Shown: positions 32,100-42,912, counted from the first letter of the stretch. The stretch: 64,000 nucleotides of DNA from Breviolum minutum Mf 1.05b.01 (GCA_000507305.1 DF239105.1:1-64000), one strand, 5' to 3'. Numbers and translations are program-made. Notes: generated from the sequence alone by a model not told the origin.

Positions 32100-33060
32100 A
32101 TTGATACGCTGTTTGATCTGTTTGTCTAGCTCTTTCTTGGAAAAGTAACCTCTACCCCCACATGATCTCCAAATTTCTCCCCCCCAAAAAAAAACTCGGC
32201 AAAACTTTCAAACAAAAAATCCCCCAATGCAACCATAAGAGTCCTTCTCACCACTCTTCCCTTGGAGAAACACCCTTCAACCCAAACCCAGCCGTTTTCG
32301 CCCCTCGGTCATCCATGCCGTTAATCCTGTGGTCTGCTACGGAAGGTCATCGACATGGGCCTTGCCGGATTCATGAGCCTCGGTCCGTGAAGGGCGAACA
32401 ATGGTTTTTTTCGGTGAAGATTGATCGATGGAATGAATTTTTTGTATTTGTGTAGGATATTTGCTGTACACAATGCAGGTATAGATTATATTTAAATATA
32501 TATATATAATACATATGATTATGTATATTTGCAGGTCATTCATGAATATAAAATAGATGTACCTGTACCTAGTAAAAACATGTAAAATCTACATGTCATA
32601 TCTACTTTTTTGGATTTGTATTCAATCAACTCATGTCTGATCATATTGTACATGAAAATTTCACCTTGCACCTTCAACTCTGGTGGCTTCACCTTCAAGA
32701 AACATTAAAGCTTTGAAGCTTTAGGGATGCGGAAAGGTTTGCAATATCATCATCACATAAAGTCATATACCAAAAAAACAGTAAAATTGAAAAGCAACAC
32801 CCACCTTGATTGAAGTATCTAAAACCCCTTTGAGAAATTTTGCTATGCCATTTGACCAGGACCATCCGGAAACCAATCAAAATCAGGAAACATGGAAACC
32901 GACAAGGAGTGACGTGAATGAATCATAGTGATGGGATGAGGAGGCTGCAAGAATTCAATATATATATATATACAGTATATAGTAGTATATAAAAATAAAC
33001 ATCATATTAAATCATATTGCAATACCAATCCCCAAAATGTCTAAGGACAATCCACCAAAT
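32100..33060. other. Weak exon candidates, AT-rich
   Basis: A minus-strand frame at about 32.34-32.42 kb (KKTIVRPSRTEAHESGKAHV, donor GTAGCA) looks coding but has no acceptor. The remainder is TATATA-rich. Confidence 0.3.
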
Positions 33061-33065
33061 CTTTC

Positions 33066-33199
33066 CTAGTTAAACTCTTGAAACACATTCATGAAACTGG
33101 CAGGAATCTTTAGGGGTAGGCCCTGCCCTCCTTGGGATACATCGTACGTTTCTGGAAACCGAGCCGCAATGCTTTTACTTCCTCTGGGGTCAAACGATC
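33066..33199 (-). CDS. Exon, possibly terminal, unknown protein
   Basis: After AACTGAG; reads FDPRGSKSIAARFPETYDVS, then QGGQGLPLKIPASFMNVFQE, to TAG. A GTGTTT donor inside is an alternative end. Confidence 0.55.
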
Positions 33200-33707
33200 C
33201 TCAGTTTCTCCAGCTGTGTGATTTAGTTCGGGTGTCGGAAGGAGTGGTATATATGATATATTGTATGGCAGTTGGGTAAGGAGAAAAGGGTTTGTTTTCT
33301 GTTAAAGCAGGTGCTAGAAATATATACTACTACCACATGTCATCACTGGCTACGTTGTTAATGCAACCTTGGTCCGGCAGGGTTTGAGTGAGTATTATGC
33401 ATACTGTATACTTGCCATTTGTTGGTCGAATTTGGTGTCATTGATTGGATTTCTGGACCCTTAATTAGTAACGCAAACATGAAACCAAACACCTCATTCA
33501 GATTGGAAATAAAGAGGACACATGATTCATAACAGGTTATTTCCCATCACATTTGTTCCAATCCTTTTAAATTTCACTGCCATTTCAACCTTGCAGTATT
33601 GCCCAACCCCAAACACTGAAACCAAAAAAAAATGCATCAACCACAAACGCCAACCAAATCCATGAAACCATCCCTGGTCATCACTTTTTTCGAAAAAAGC
33701 CTGGAAC

Positions 33708-33875
33708 CTGCCCCGTGGTGGTCAATTCACACTTTTCCCCAATAATAATTCTCCCATCGACCCAAGGTTCAACATGCATTCCATTGATCTTTGCTAGCCG
33801 ACTGCCCGCCCGAACTCCTTGTTTCTCTGCAGGACTTTCACTAATTACATCCACCACCAAGAGGTTTGGTGAATC
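33708..33875 (-). CDS. PDZ-domain exon
   Basis: Exactly 56 codons, phase 0-0, between TTCTTTCGCCCAG and GTTCCA. Contains LLVVDVISESPAEKQGVRAG then SRLAKINGMHVEP, the strand B / helix A core of a PDZ domain (P-A-E-x-x-G-V-x-A-G-x-x-L-x-x-I-N-G). The carboxylate-binding loop would lie in an upstream exon. PDZ domains bind C-terminal peptides and scaffold signalling complexes. Confidence 0.8.
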
Positions 33876-34379
33876 CTGGGCGAAAGAACTACAAGGATTC
33901 AGTTGCCATCAAGTGGTTTTTCGTATTTCTGCATGGAAGAATTCCGGCTAACCGGTTGATAATTAGTGGAGTTCTTCCATCAAGAGTATTTCTACATGTC
34001 TCATGTTGATTCATGTTTGATCAAATAAAAGTTGTAACTTTGGGAGGATAGACCCTTCCGCAGTCATGGTTCAGTGGAATATGGCACACAAGTCTTGGAT
34101 CGTCTTGCTTTGGGGTTCATTTTCATTGAACGAGAATTACGGGAAGAGCAGTTGCTACTGAAGTAAATAGTACATATTTATTCCTTTTAAGGAGCTCCTG
34201 AAAGTCATCATCGTCAGCTTTCAAAGAGCCTTAAAATGGAAATGTCAATTGGTTAATAGTTAAGAGCAAACAACAAAAATACCATTGAAGTTTCAACATC
34301 CGTAATCAACAATAAAAAGTCCAATCTGACATGCCAAACTAGGGATCCATATGCATTTACGGGAATGCAAGCTCTGTAC

Positions 34380-34448
34380 CTTGCCTGCTTTCCCGCACTC
34401 AGGTTCATATCCAGCCTTCTTTCAATCTTGAATAGGTCCTTACAGTAC
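34380..34448 (-). CDS. Short exon, unknown protein
   Basis: Reads KYCKDLFKIERRLDMNLSAG, then KQA, to donor GTACAG. The LFKIERRL helix recalls IS66-type transposases, but 23 residues are too few to say. Confidence 0.4.
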
Positions 34449-34545
34449 TTCCCCAAACATCAAAAATCAATAGAAAAAACAAAACAAACTATCATCTATC
34501 AAAATCCACCTCAAGTCCCCCAATAAAAAACAATCAAAACTCAAT

Positions 34546-34648
34546 CTGCTTGGTGGTTTCAACCCATCAGTCAAAAACTGCGTTTATCAGTTCATCTTCC
34601 CCAAATAAGAGTGAAACTTAAACAAATATTTGAGTTGCCACCACCTAC
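34546..34648. mobile_element. Family A element (diverged)
   Basis: TTGGTGGTTTCAACCCATCA facing TGAGTTGCCACCACCTACTT; the middle CATCTTCCCCAAATAAGAGTGAAA is conserved. Confidence 0.75.
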
Positions 34649-34681
34649 TTGCAGCAATTATTTGAAAGCACCCAACAAAAA

Positions 34682-34786
34682 TACACTCCCTGAAACTAAC
34701 ATAGCACCTGAAAATGGATGGTCGGAAAACAAGTTTCCTTTGCGGATGCGCTCCTGGCAGGTGCTATGTTAGTTTCAGGGAGGGTA
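34682..34786. mobile_element. Family C element in an intron
   Basis: TACACTCCCTGAAACTAACA facing TGTTAGTTTCAGGGAGGGTA, a near-perfect 22-bp terminal inverted repeat. Starts about 15 bases after the donor of the next exon. Confidence 0.95.
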
Positions 34787-34802
34787 GACAAACTCATCTC
34801 AC

Positions 34803-34941
34803 CCCTTTTTGTTGAAGGCACCGAATCGGCAAAGTGGATTCCATAAGCCCCTGGCGCTGTAAAGACCGCAGTGATGGCTTCAGTAAAGCCCGGGTCCTTC
34901 CAACGCTGTAAGGCTCCGTAACGGGAGGTTTGGGTGCATAG
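34803..34941 (-). CDS. Exon, unknown protein
   Basis: 139 nt from CATCTGAAG to GTGAGA. Reads LCTQTSRYGALQRWKDPGFT, then EAITAVFTAPGAYGIHFADS. Strong coding frame. Confidence 0.7.
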
Positions 34942-34974
34942 CTTCAGATGGATGTGAATGATGCACATTGATGT

Positions 34975-36125
34975 ACATTCACGTAAATTATATCATATTG
35001 TTTGGTAAACCTTAGGGTTAAGTTATATTCTTTGGTAGACTTTAGAAAGGTATTATGATTTGGCTGTTTCGGGAGAAAAGTCAGCAATAAAACTTAAGCT
35101 AAGCTGCCAGGAAAGCATTTAATTTTGGGTATTTGAGCGCCAAACTATTGTGGCATCAGTCATTTTGAGGATGTGCCATATCGCTAAGAATATGCTAGGA
35201 AGAAACTGCCACAGTGTTGTTGGCTCTAGTCAAAATGCAACAATAATCCACAAACCCCCGATGTTGAGTAATTCTTTCGCAAAAGGCCTGTTTCGGCTGA
35301 TTGGCATAGGTTGTTTTTGGATTCAAAAAACAGGTCCGAGTATAGGAGGCATCATCTTCTGCGTAGTGTGGTGGTTTTAGGGGTTACCTTTACTAACAGC
35401 CCTTGTGCCACCTCTTGTGACTTTTGTGTCGGCAACTTCCGGCGCTGGGATAAGCAAGTCAGTCAGCAAGTGTCATCTTTTTTTGGAGGGGGGAATATAG
35501 CTATTCATCGTCAAAATTAATTGCATTGAAACAAACATCAGATCAAAGATGAGAGTATAAAAAACCAAACATTGATTTTCAGGATCCAATTACCTACATC
35601 ATGATCAACTACACTTACTACAGGCCATGGTTCCAGAATGCGCAATAATGCCACTTTTCAGTCACAAAGCGCGCTCCATGTTTGATTTTGGATGGCTTTT
35701 TGACGGATTCGAAAAATCCCAAAATGGCGAGACCCCTGCAACAGCAATCATACCGCTGCGGAGGACATAAGCCCAAGCATCACTGTGAAAGTATATGGTG
35801 CAATTCCCGAAAAGTCAGTAAAAGGTCATCGTAACATTCATAAACTAAGGTTTTAGCGCACCAGCATCCAACCTATCTATAAGTTATAAGATGTTATAAG
35901 GCATAGACATGCAAGGACGTATACCTGGAATAATTATGATATGTTTAGCTCCTATTCAATGGGATGACTAAAAGATACCAAAACCTAGATACCTTCAAAT
36001 CCTGAATTTGAGATCTGAGAGAGTGTCACCCTTTCCTCTGCATGCTTCTAATCCCCGTTATATGTATCCCTGAGATATCCTATAGAGAATAACATGAAAC
36101 ATGACCTATGCCTATTTCAATCCCT
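34975..36125. other. No firm gene
   Basis: A possible 37-nt exon on the minus strand at 35413-35449 (PEVADTKVTR between ATCCCAG and GTGGCA) is the only candidate. The rest is unassigned. Confidence 0.3.
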
Positions 36126-36127
36126 AC

Positions 36128-36274
36128 AATCTCCGGACCCTCCTCGAAGCGCGTGGCCGCCAGGGCCGCAAAGACGTCGCGGCGGCCGATGACGCCGTCG
36201 CCGCCCACGTCCAGCAATCCGAAGGCGATGCGCAAGCGTTTCTCCGGCGAGGCGGTGACCTCTTGGGGGAGCGG
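36128..36274 (-). CDS. GC-rich EF-hand exon
   Basis: Exactly 49 codons, phase 0-0, between GCTAAAAG and GTAGGG. Contains EKRLRIAFGLLDVGGDGVIG, then RRDVFAALAATRF. The loop DVGGDGVIGRRD has Asp at 1, 5 and 12, Gly at 6 and Ile at 8; position 3 is Gly instead of Asp/Asn/Ser, which should weaken Ca2+ binding. Codons are almost all GC-ending (GCC, GGC, CGC, GTC), unlike any other exon here, in an AT-rich setting. ORF calls in this patch on either strand are shadows. Confidence 0.75.
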
Positions 36275-36299
36275 CTTTTAGCGCGGGGGGAGGAAATAG

Positions 36300-37140
36300 C
36301 ACCGGGATTATTGAACAGGGGATGTAGAAACCTTCTCTGTTAAAGGGAATGTAAGAGATATATGTATCTTTACCATTTATGTTAAATGATATATATGTTT
36401 TAAGTTTTCGTATATAGAAAAAAAGATGTGAGGGGGTTATGGCTAGAGTGATCCATCATGTTTGTGATAGATCATTGTCCAATAGATGATTGTCTTAGCT
36501 GATCAGGGCACATTGAAAGAGAAGCACCTGGCAATTGGAAACAATCACAATGAAGGGTCAAAAACAAATAACCACTGATATTTATAAAGCAACATACAAT
36601 ATTTCCATACATTTATACATCTGGAAGAGGACTCGCAAATGAAAATTACAAAGAGATGACACTTGTGTAACTCCTAAAGATGGATAGTTGAGCACTATAA
36701 AGCCTCAATGGAAAACATCTTTATCTCACTCTGGCAAATATGATCCTTCCTCAGTAATGGTGGAGCCGTATCTATACCCTTTGAAGTCAAAAGAAAGGCA
36801 TAAGAAAAAAACAAGATGCCAAATTCTCACGAGCAATCCTGGAATCGGAGTTCTTGACTATATTGAACAATGAAATATAATGAAATGCATTGTAGCTATC
36901 AGTCATGGATCAACACATGTAAGGTACGATGGCATCACCAATGTAATGAACCTTCAAGGCTTACACCTGATGATTCATCACGTCGGATCCTTATCGACCC
37001 TTCACTGTCAGTGTCTATAGCTTGATTATATCCATCATGAATTTATAGAACAAATCCATTTGTGGGGGACATTAGTAAGATGTGCTTAGAACCTCGGGGT
37101 AACTCCGAAATCCCTCCCTTTCATGAAGGGATTTGCGGAT
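36300..37140. other. AT-rich, no gene recognised
   Basis: Only short unsupported frames. Confidence 0.4.
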
Positions 37141-37151
37141 ATTTTAGGTAC

Positions 37152-37268
37152 AAGTAGGCCCCAGCTCCAAATCGCTTCTCCGTTTCTCGCGTGGCTCGGT
37201 CAGCAGTTTGACAGGTTTCCCCACCAGCAAACCAACACGCTCCACGTAGAGATTTTGTCGGATCTTGC
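37152..37268 (-). CDS. Exon, unknown protein
   Basis: 117 nt between ATTTGACAG and GTACCT. Reads KIRQNLYVERVGLLVGKPVK, then LLTEPREKRRSDLELGPT. Strong coding frame. Confidence 0.65.
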
Positions 37269-37269
37269 C

Positions 37270-38960
37270 TGTCAAATATGTCTTATGACAAGATACCCCT
37301 GCTGGATGTGACTGTTGGGACCCAACAAAACATTGGAAAAAAAACACGGGAACTTCTCAAGCTCACAAAGTCACATTTCTGTATGACTTTTTAAAAAAAT
37401 ACGAAATGCAAAAAGAGGCAAAGAACTGGCTAGATAAGTGCAGGCCCAGGTTTTTAGCAATGATTCCATCCATAATTTCACCCTAATTGTTGGGTAAGAA
37501 TATCCATGCAAATCAAGGCCAAATCCATTCAACTGGTGATTTAAATCAGCACTATCAGTATCATAATATCATTGTCTTGTCCCGACTTTAAGATTTGAAG
37601 GTGAGTTGCTTCACTATCCATCATAAATGAACAGCTGTCAAAACATATCCCTTGTTCAGCCATCAGGTGCTTTTAGACGATTCTGCCAACTGGGAGTGGA
37701 ACAGTTGACCTCTTCAAATTACTGTCATCGAATATCACATGGAGAGTGAATCATAATCTGGTCCTTGGATAGTGTGTAGCGTTTAAGAAAAGGAAATGAC
37801 ATCACACAGTCATACATCATCTTATATTGCACTATTACATCATCCCCATCCTTATGCCACCCGGAGATCTATCTTGTCTTATTTCAACATATTTCAGCCA
37901 AATGCTAACCAGCGGACAATTGCAGTGGTTTGAACATTTTTCAACCATACCATCTCCAGAAGGATTTTTTCTCATCAATGCTATCTCAAGACGACCTTGA
38001 GTGCTCCAAAGAGGTGGGTTATGGGTGGTCCGGAACGAAAATACTACCGACAAAATCATACAACATAATCATACAACATGATCATACCAACATAATTAAA
38101 ATCCATACAACATAAATGGATGTATATTCAATTATATGCAGAACAACTACCAACATGACCAAAATTTGATATCCACATCCAATTCATGAATATCATCCCA
38201 GATTGTTCCCATCCAACCATTTTTTTGGAACCGATTCCCATCCAGCCTTTCAAGAGTTTGAGGCCAAAATAAACGCCCAAGCGTTGCACATGTGCCTCAA
38301 AGAGGTGATCGTCTCAGGGAAAACTACCTGGATTTCCTACCTTCAAGAAAAGAAAGGGCATTTTCAACACCGTTTTAGAGGGGAGATTAAAAATAATGTC
38401 TACGGATATAATGTCTAAGTTCCTAGAAGGGGAACATGTCTTTGGAACAGAAACGCATCAACTATTGACCGCCAATGTAAATGTATCTAACAAGTTCGCT
38501 TTACCTGGAACACATGTGGGTTTGAGTATGGTTTTAAACATGTTACCACTCAAAAAAGGGTATATTCCGACATGTATGCATCACCTATGTATACCCTGGA
38601 TCTTCCATGGATATGATATCCTTTGAGCCCTTAAGCCCCCCCTCCACTTGGAGCCTTAGAGATCCCAATTGCTGTAGTACAGTTGGAATCATCTACCATC
38701 CCGTCTTAAAGAATAAACATGGCCCAAGCCCCAATATGGGAGTCCCGATTCGTCAGTCCCTTTTATGGTTTTTAAGTAAGATTGGAGTCAGGCTTGGGAC
38801 TCCCAACCCCATTTGATTCTCTTCCGTGAAGCGACCACAGTAACTCATTGTCCTTCTATTTCCCGTATCAGTGAACTCCTTGAATTAATCTGAAATTTCG
38901 AGGGGTGCATCTTTCCCTCCCCAAAAGGGAAAAAAATCCCATGGTGGATGCCATTCCTTA
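37270..38960. other. Two weak candidates only
   Basis: Minus frame 37835-38059 (LWSTQGRLEIALMRKNPSGD) and plus frame near 38235-38360 (QEFEAKINAQALHMCLKEVI) are coding-like but lack clear splice sites. Confidence 0.3.
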
Positions 38961-38966
38961 CTTTAC

Positions 38967-39045
38967 CCACCACCCCCGAGGCCCGGCCCTCCCAAAAGAT
39001 CAAACAAGTCACATTAGAAAGGCGACCACGTAAGGTTTTGGCCAC
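38967..39045 (-). CDS. Gene D exon, unknown protein
   Basis: 79 nt from TGCATCGGAG to GTAAAG. Reads VAKTLRGRLSNVTCLIFWEG, then RASGVV. Phase 0 start matches the 33-nt exon upstream. Confidence 0.7.
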
Positions 39046-39104
39046 CTCCGATGCAACAAAAGTGGAAGGAAATCACCTGCAAACACCTCACCTACTAGTT
39101 TTGT

Positions 39105-39222
39105 CACCCCCGAAAACGAACATTTTGAACCCCAAAATGGAGGTTTGGAAGATTTTTTGGAAGATGATTTTCCTTTTCGAAGGGGTGATTTTCAGGTTCC
39201 ATGTTAGTTTTCAGTGGTGCAC
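39105..39222. mobile_element. Family C element between gene D exons
   Basis: CACCCCCGAAAACGAACATT facing CATGTTAGTTTTCAGTGGTGCA; an internal GGAAGATTTTTTGGAAGATG duplication. Its outer T, preceded by exon-end G, makes the GTGCAC donor of the 39223-39255 exon. Confidence 0.85.
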
Positions 39223-39255
39223 TCCTTTCCCAAACACAAAGGATTCATCATAGAC
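39223..39255 (-). CDS. Gene D 33-nt microexon between two family C elements
   Basis: Eleven codons (VYDESFVFGKG), phase 0-0, between GTATGAG and GTGCAC. Both flanking introns consist mostly of a family C element, and both joins keep frame with the exons on either side. Confidence 0.65.
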
Positions 39256-39264
39256 CTCATACAA

Positions 39265-39365
39265 TACACCAACCAAGTTTAACATAACCCCCGAAAAATG
39301 CTCGTTGGAAGACTGCTTTCTTTTTGGGAAGGTAAGTTTTGAGGGCCTTAAGTATTGGGGGTGTA
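39265..39365. mobile_element. Family C element between gene D exons
   Basis: TACACCAACCAAGTTTAACA at the left; AAGTATTGGGGGTGTA at the right. The donor of the upstream exon reads GTCAC then the element's TACACCCCC end. Confidence 0.85.
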
Positions 39366-39370
39366 GTGAC

Positions 39371-39517
39371 TCGAGGAAGATTCAAGAGACATCGAGATAC
39401 CATGCCTCCATGCTGTTTGATTTTCCTCATGTTAATGCACCTTGCAACTCTCAAGACAGGGACAAGGATCCTTGCAGTATTGTCTAACAGGACTTTGGCA
39501 AAAGGATGACGTTTCGT
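39371..39517 (-). CDS. Gene D exon, unknown protein
   Basis: Exactly 49 codons, phase 0-0, from CTCAACTCAG to GTCACT. Reads KRHPFAKVLLDNTARILVPV, then LRVARCINMRKIKQHGGMVS. Strong coding frame. Confidence 0.7.
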
Positions 39518-39587
39518 CTGAGTTGAGGTCCGTTTAAAACAGTGGCTTCGGTGGCGGCACTGAATTTGCAGACCATGGAAGTTCAAC

Positions 39588-39713
39588 TCGTGAGGGAAAA
39601 ATCACTACTTCTCCTCCCATCATCAACTGATCCGCTATGATCTGCTCATCTCTTTGAACATCCAGGAGGGAACACCCAACACAAATCTCATGCAATTGGA
39701 ATAGCGAAGTCAT
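39588..39713 (-). CDS. Gene D exon, perhaps the first coding exon
   Basis: 42 codons beginning at an ATG that follows GTTTGAAG, so it is either a start or an internal exon. Reads MTSLFQLHEICVGCSLLDVQ, then RDEQIIADQLMMGGEVVIFP, to donor GTTGAA; phase 0. Confidence 0.65.
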
Positions 39714-39950
39714 CTTCAAACATCTTCAATCATTTGGGAATCCGTTTGGTTTCCTCTTTTCTGGACTTCGGAGCAGCCCTGCTCATTTCATCAACGACCT
39801 TTGCTAGCTTTTGCACTTTTGCCCTGCATCTCTAAAAATTCACAACTATTAGTTCCATCTGGATTGGAGTACATATGACATATATGGATATATATGGTGC
39901 AAATGCCACACTTTTAGTTGACCTTTTTACTTGGTGCGAACCATCCCCAC

Positions 39951-40033
39951 CTAGTTGCAACCCTTCGCTCATCATCAACCCCAGGCCTCGTTCCACGAGA
40001 TGACTGCACCCGAAGGACCCCTGGATGGATTTG
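39951..40033 (-). CDS. Exon, unknown protein
   Basis: 83 nt between TTTTGTACCCAG and GTGGGG. Reads KSIQGSFGCSHLVERGLGLM, then MSEGLQL. A plus frame is also open here. Confidence 0.5.
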
Positions 40034-40268
40034 CTGGGTACAAAACCAAGGGGGGGTAACTGGGGTAACACAGGTCGCCAACATTGCCCTGAAATATCCT
40101 ACTGAGGTGGTCAACATGATGTCAACATGACGGCACTTCCACTTGACAAACCTCAATTTTGGAGGTATATCGTTTTAGAGACACGATTTGCCCTACGAAT
40201 AAAAACACCATTTTAGGGTGGAAATCATATGAAATCCTTGAAATTTACTAGATTCAGTGACTGGAGAC

Positions 40269-40409
40269 CCTGATTGCTTCGGTTTTCAAGGTCCTTCCTA
40301 TCCCCTTGCCTCACATTCTCCTCCTCCGCTTTGGCATCTCGACCTTCCTCGGGATAACAAAAATTGAAGGTTTGGGCTCGCGGCCCCTCTGTAGGGACAT
40401 CTGATGGCG
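40269..40409 (-). CDS. Exon, charged region, unknown protein
   Basis: 141 nt. The acceptor TTTTTTCCAG follows a CTCTCTCTCT tract, which is the GAGAGA run at 40421-40434 on the plus strand. Reads PSDVPTEGPRAQTFNFCYPE, then EGRDAKAEEENVRQGDRKDL. Donor GTCTCC. Confidence 0.7.
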
Positions 40410-40540
40410 CTGGAAAAAAGAGAGAGAGAGAGAGCGAGGCACATGATAGATGAATGAAGATTACATTACAGTTTTATTGGTTTACACTATCAAGGAGGAA
40501 ACGATGCCAACAAAAAATCCATCAAAAATGCAACCCGCAC

Positions 40541-40626
40541 CTTTCCGCGCTGTTCCGCACGTTCGGTGATGCCCGAGTTCTTCATCAATTCACGGAAGAC
40601 GCCGGTGATGTTGCTTTTCTCAGTAC
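40541..40626 (-). CDS. Exon, unknown protein
   Basis: 86 nt from TTGGACTAAG to GTGCGG. Reads TEKSNITGVFRELMKNSGIT, then ERAEQRGK. Strong coding frame; GC-richer than its surroundings. Confidence 0.65.
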
Positions 40627-40692
40627 CTTAGTCCAAGCGTTTTTGGGGAAGCCCAAAAAATGTGGAAAATGGAAATAGTATGCATGTGTACT

Positions 40693-40755
<63 letters not shown>

Positions 40756-40762
40756 CGATGAC
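40693..40762. repeat. GAT trinucleotide array
   Basis: About 21 GAT units, then two GAC/GAT variants. His, Ile and Ser homopolymer frames across it are artefacts. Confidence 0.95.
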
Positions 40763-41220
40763 GTATGCAAAAATAGATATATACAGTATGTATATATGTT
40801 TCAATATGCCCGTATACCAAAAATAAGCTTCCGATGTGAAACATACGTATATATATATATATATCCAAAAAAAAACAGTGCAGGGTTTGTTGGACAGATT
40901 CTGTACACCATACCACGTGAGGTGACTTTGAAGGACACACCAACCATAAGTTATCAACCCAACTGTGAAGGATTATGAAGCATCAACAAACAGTAGTATG
41001 CGAGCTTCAAGGCCTGCCGAGCTATGTTATTTATCCAAATAAATACAAACATATATGTTATATCTACATGTGCATTATATTTAGACGTAGACTTAGGTAT
41101 CAATATATTCACAAAAATCAACTGACTCAGCCAAAGAATCATGAAATAGAAATCAGAACTTATTTGTTTCCTACTAAATGTGTAATCCCCAAAAGTTTAA
41201 AGGTTAGCCATTGGTTGAGT
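40763..41220. other. AT-rich, no gene
   Basis: TATATA runs and the phrase AAAGTTTAAAGGTTAGCCATTG shared with 3954. Confidence 0.4.
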
Positions 41221-41223
41221 TAG

Positions 41224-41400
41224 TCAAGCAAAACATTCATAAAATCGACCAACCGTTGGACCGGACATGCCCTTTTGAAATCTGTTGAAACCCAGAAAAG
41301 CGCGGTGCATGTGGTAGAACGCATCTCCAAAGGCATCCAGCTGCCAAACAATTTCAATCTCAGAAATAGAAAACTTGCACAAAACTTCACCAAGCCAACA
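41224..41400 (-). CDS. Exon candidate, unknown protein
   Basis: Reads EIEIVWQLDAFGDAFYHMHR, then AFLGFNRFQKGMSGPTVGRF. The plus strand is open too; codon periodicity favours minus. Borders approximate. Confidence 0.45.
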   Translation of the reverse strand, partial: CWLGEVLCKFSISEIEIVWQLDAFGDAFYHMHRAFLGFNRFQKGMSGPTVGRFYECFA

Positions 41401-41740
41401 ATTCAAAAGAAGCTGGTGATTTATGTGCGATTTGGGCGATTTGCGGAGGCTACAGTGGTTACTTCATATTTCCTACACTTCATCCTCTGGAATAATCTGT
41501 GTTCAAAAAGCAGTCCATATAGAAACTCTAGCAAAGTCAAGGGGGGAGTGTCATGCCCTGTGTTAAAGCACTGAAAATCAAATCACATGTACAAAGAAAA
41601 AGGCTCTTTGGAACCATCACCTCTTGGCTATATATATATATACATATTTGTCTTAAACCAGTGGTTCCACCTTCACCTAGTAAACGTCCAAAATCCTTGA
41701 TCTAACAACCCAACAAAAAAACTTCACCTTCACCATCCGA

Positions 41741-41854
41741 CTGTTGATGGAAGCAATCCGGTTAACCAGTTGATAGGTAGTTTATCCCGTTATTTACAGG
41801 GATTATCATGTTTGATCTATCTCAGGTGATGCAGGATTTCTTCCATCAACAGTA
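41741..41854. mobile_element. Family E element
   Basis: CTGTTGATGGAAGCAATCCG facing GCAGGATTTCTTCCATCAAC, a 20-bp terminal inverted repeat. Starts about 12 bases after the donor of the next exon. Confidence 0.9.
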
Positions 41855-41866
41855 TCACCAGTTAAC

Positions 41867-42021
41867 CAAGCTCCTGCCGTTTTTCTCCAAAAAACTCTCC
41901 CAAGTTACTGGTGAGTTCACGTCCCGTCAATTCATCCATGGCATAAGTGCTCTGTCGATCTGCCGGCAAACGCGAGTCCCCTTCATACTCCTGTGGCAAG
42001 TGAGCCGCCGATAGGGCTCCC
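41867..42021 (-). CDS. Exon between family E and family C elements, unknown protein
   Basis: 155 nt from CATTCCATTTAG to GTTAAC. Reads GALSAAHLPQEYEGDSRLPA, DRQSTYAMDELTGRELTSNL and GEFFGEKRQEL. Strong coding frame. Confidence 0.75.
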
Positions 42022-42051
42022 CTAAATGGAATGTATAGAAACGCGTGAATA

Positions 42052-42154
42052 CACCCCTGAAGATTAGCATGGAACATAATCATGGAGGTTTGGAAGATCA
42101 TTTTCCTTTCTAAATGGGTGATTTGTATGTTCCGTCTTCATCTTCCAGGGTGTA
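42052..42154. mobile_element. Family C element
   Basis: TACACCCCTGAAGATTAGCA facing CGTCTTCATCTTCCAGGGTGTA, with the family's GGAGGTTTGGAAGATCATTT core. Confidence 0.9.
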
Positions 42155-42429
42155 TGAAACATGCCCATTTTCCGAATTCCCTCATCACAATGTTCCAATT
42201 CCAATCAACATGCAGTCCTGGTAACCATCACCAGCAATCACACCTCAAGCAATCGACCCATGGGGATGTAGTTTCCTGCTCACTTCCAATGCTCCAATGC
42301 TGCTATGAACGATGAAAACAGGGATGAACGTTGAACCTGTTTAACGTGAAATCACATCAAACTGAAACATCTAGCCAAACATGTATCTATATATTATTTA
42401 TGATTGTACATATATATATATATATGCTT

Positions 42430-42535
42430 ATATACATCCCACATCCCACCAACCTGGAAAACAATTAGTAATAAGAGCCCATTCATGACCATCCGGGTAA
42501 AACCCATCACATGGAGTACCAAAAATGTGCAACCT
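42430..42535 (-). CDS. Exon candidate, unknown protein
   Basis: Reads LHIFGTPCDGFYPDGHEWAL, then ITNCFPGWWDVGC. Another minus frame after TTTTTGCAG (DEGCTFLVLHVMGFTRMVMN) is also open, so the frame is unsure. Confidence 0.4.
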
Positions 42536-42810
42536 TCATCCTGCAAAAAGGAGATATCAGCCCAAGAGTGATAGGGTTTAAATAGATCGAACATGCCCAA
42601 GTTGGACATACGCACCCCCCCTCTCTCTCAGTCATTCGTGGGAAGATTTCCTGAATCAACATGACAAAAAATGACCCATTTATTCATCCATTTCAAAAAC
42701 AAATTGCAGGAATTCAGGTGTCCAAGGGACGCCGAATGGTATGTTGCTCCAACTTCTTTTTTTGATTCTCCTTCTGAATCTCCTGAAAAAAAAAGCTGGT
42801 GAAAAAATTC

Positions 42811-42912
42811 GCCTGGAAACTAACGTGGTAGTTCGTAGATGTTTCTCCTTTGGCAGTTTGGGGGTACATTTTCAGGTTCCATATAATATTTCCATATCAG
42901 TTTTCGGGGTTT
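42811..42912. mobile_element. Family C element (diverged)
   Basis: GCCTGGAAACTAACGTGGTA, an internal GATGTTTCTCCTTTGGCA and a terminal TCAGTTTTCGGGGTTT. Confidence 0.6.

Noticed and set aside
34380-34448. Bacterial IS66-like transposase
   Set aside because: Only a short helix (LFKIERRL) is similar, inside a spliced eukaryotic exon.
40585-40957. Poly-Ser, poly-His and poly-Ile frames
   Set aside because: Readings of the GAT array.
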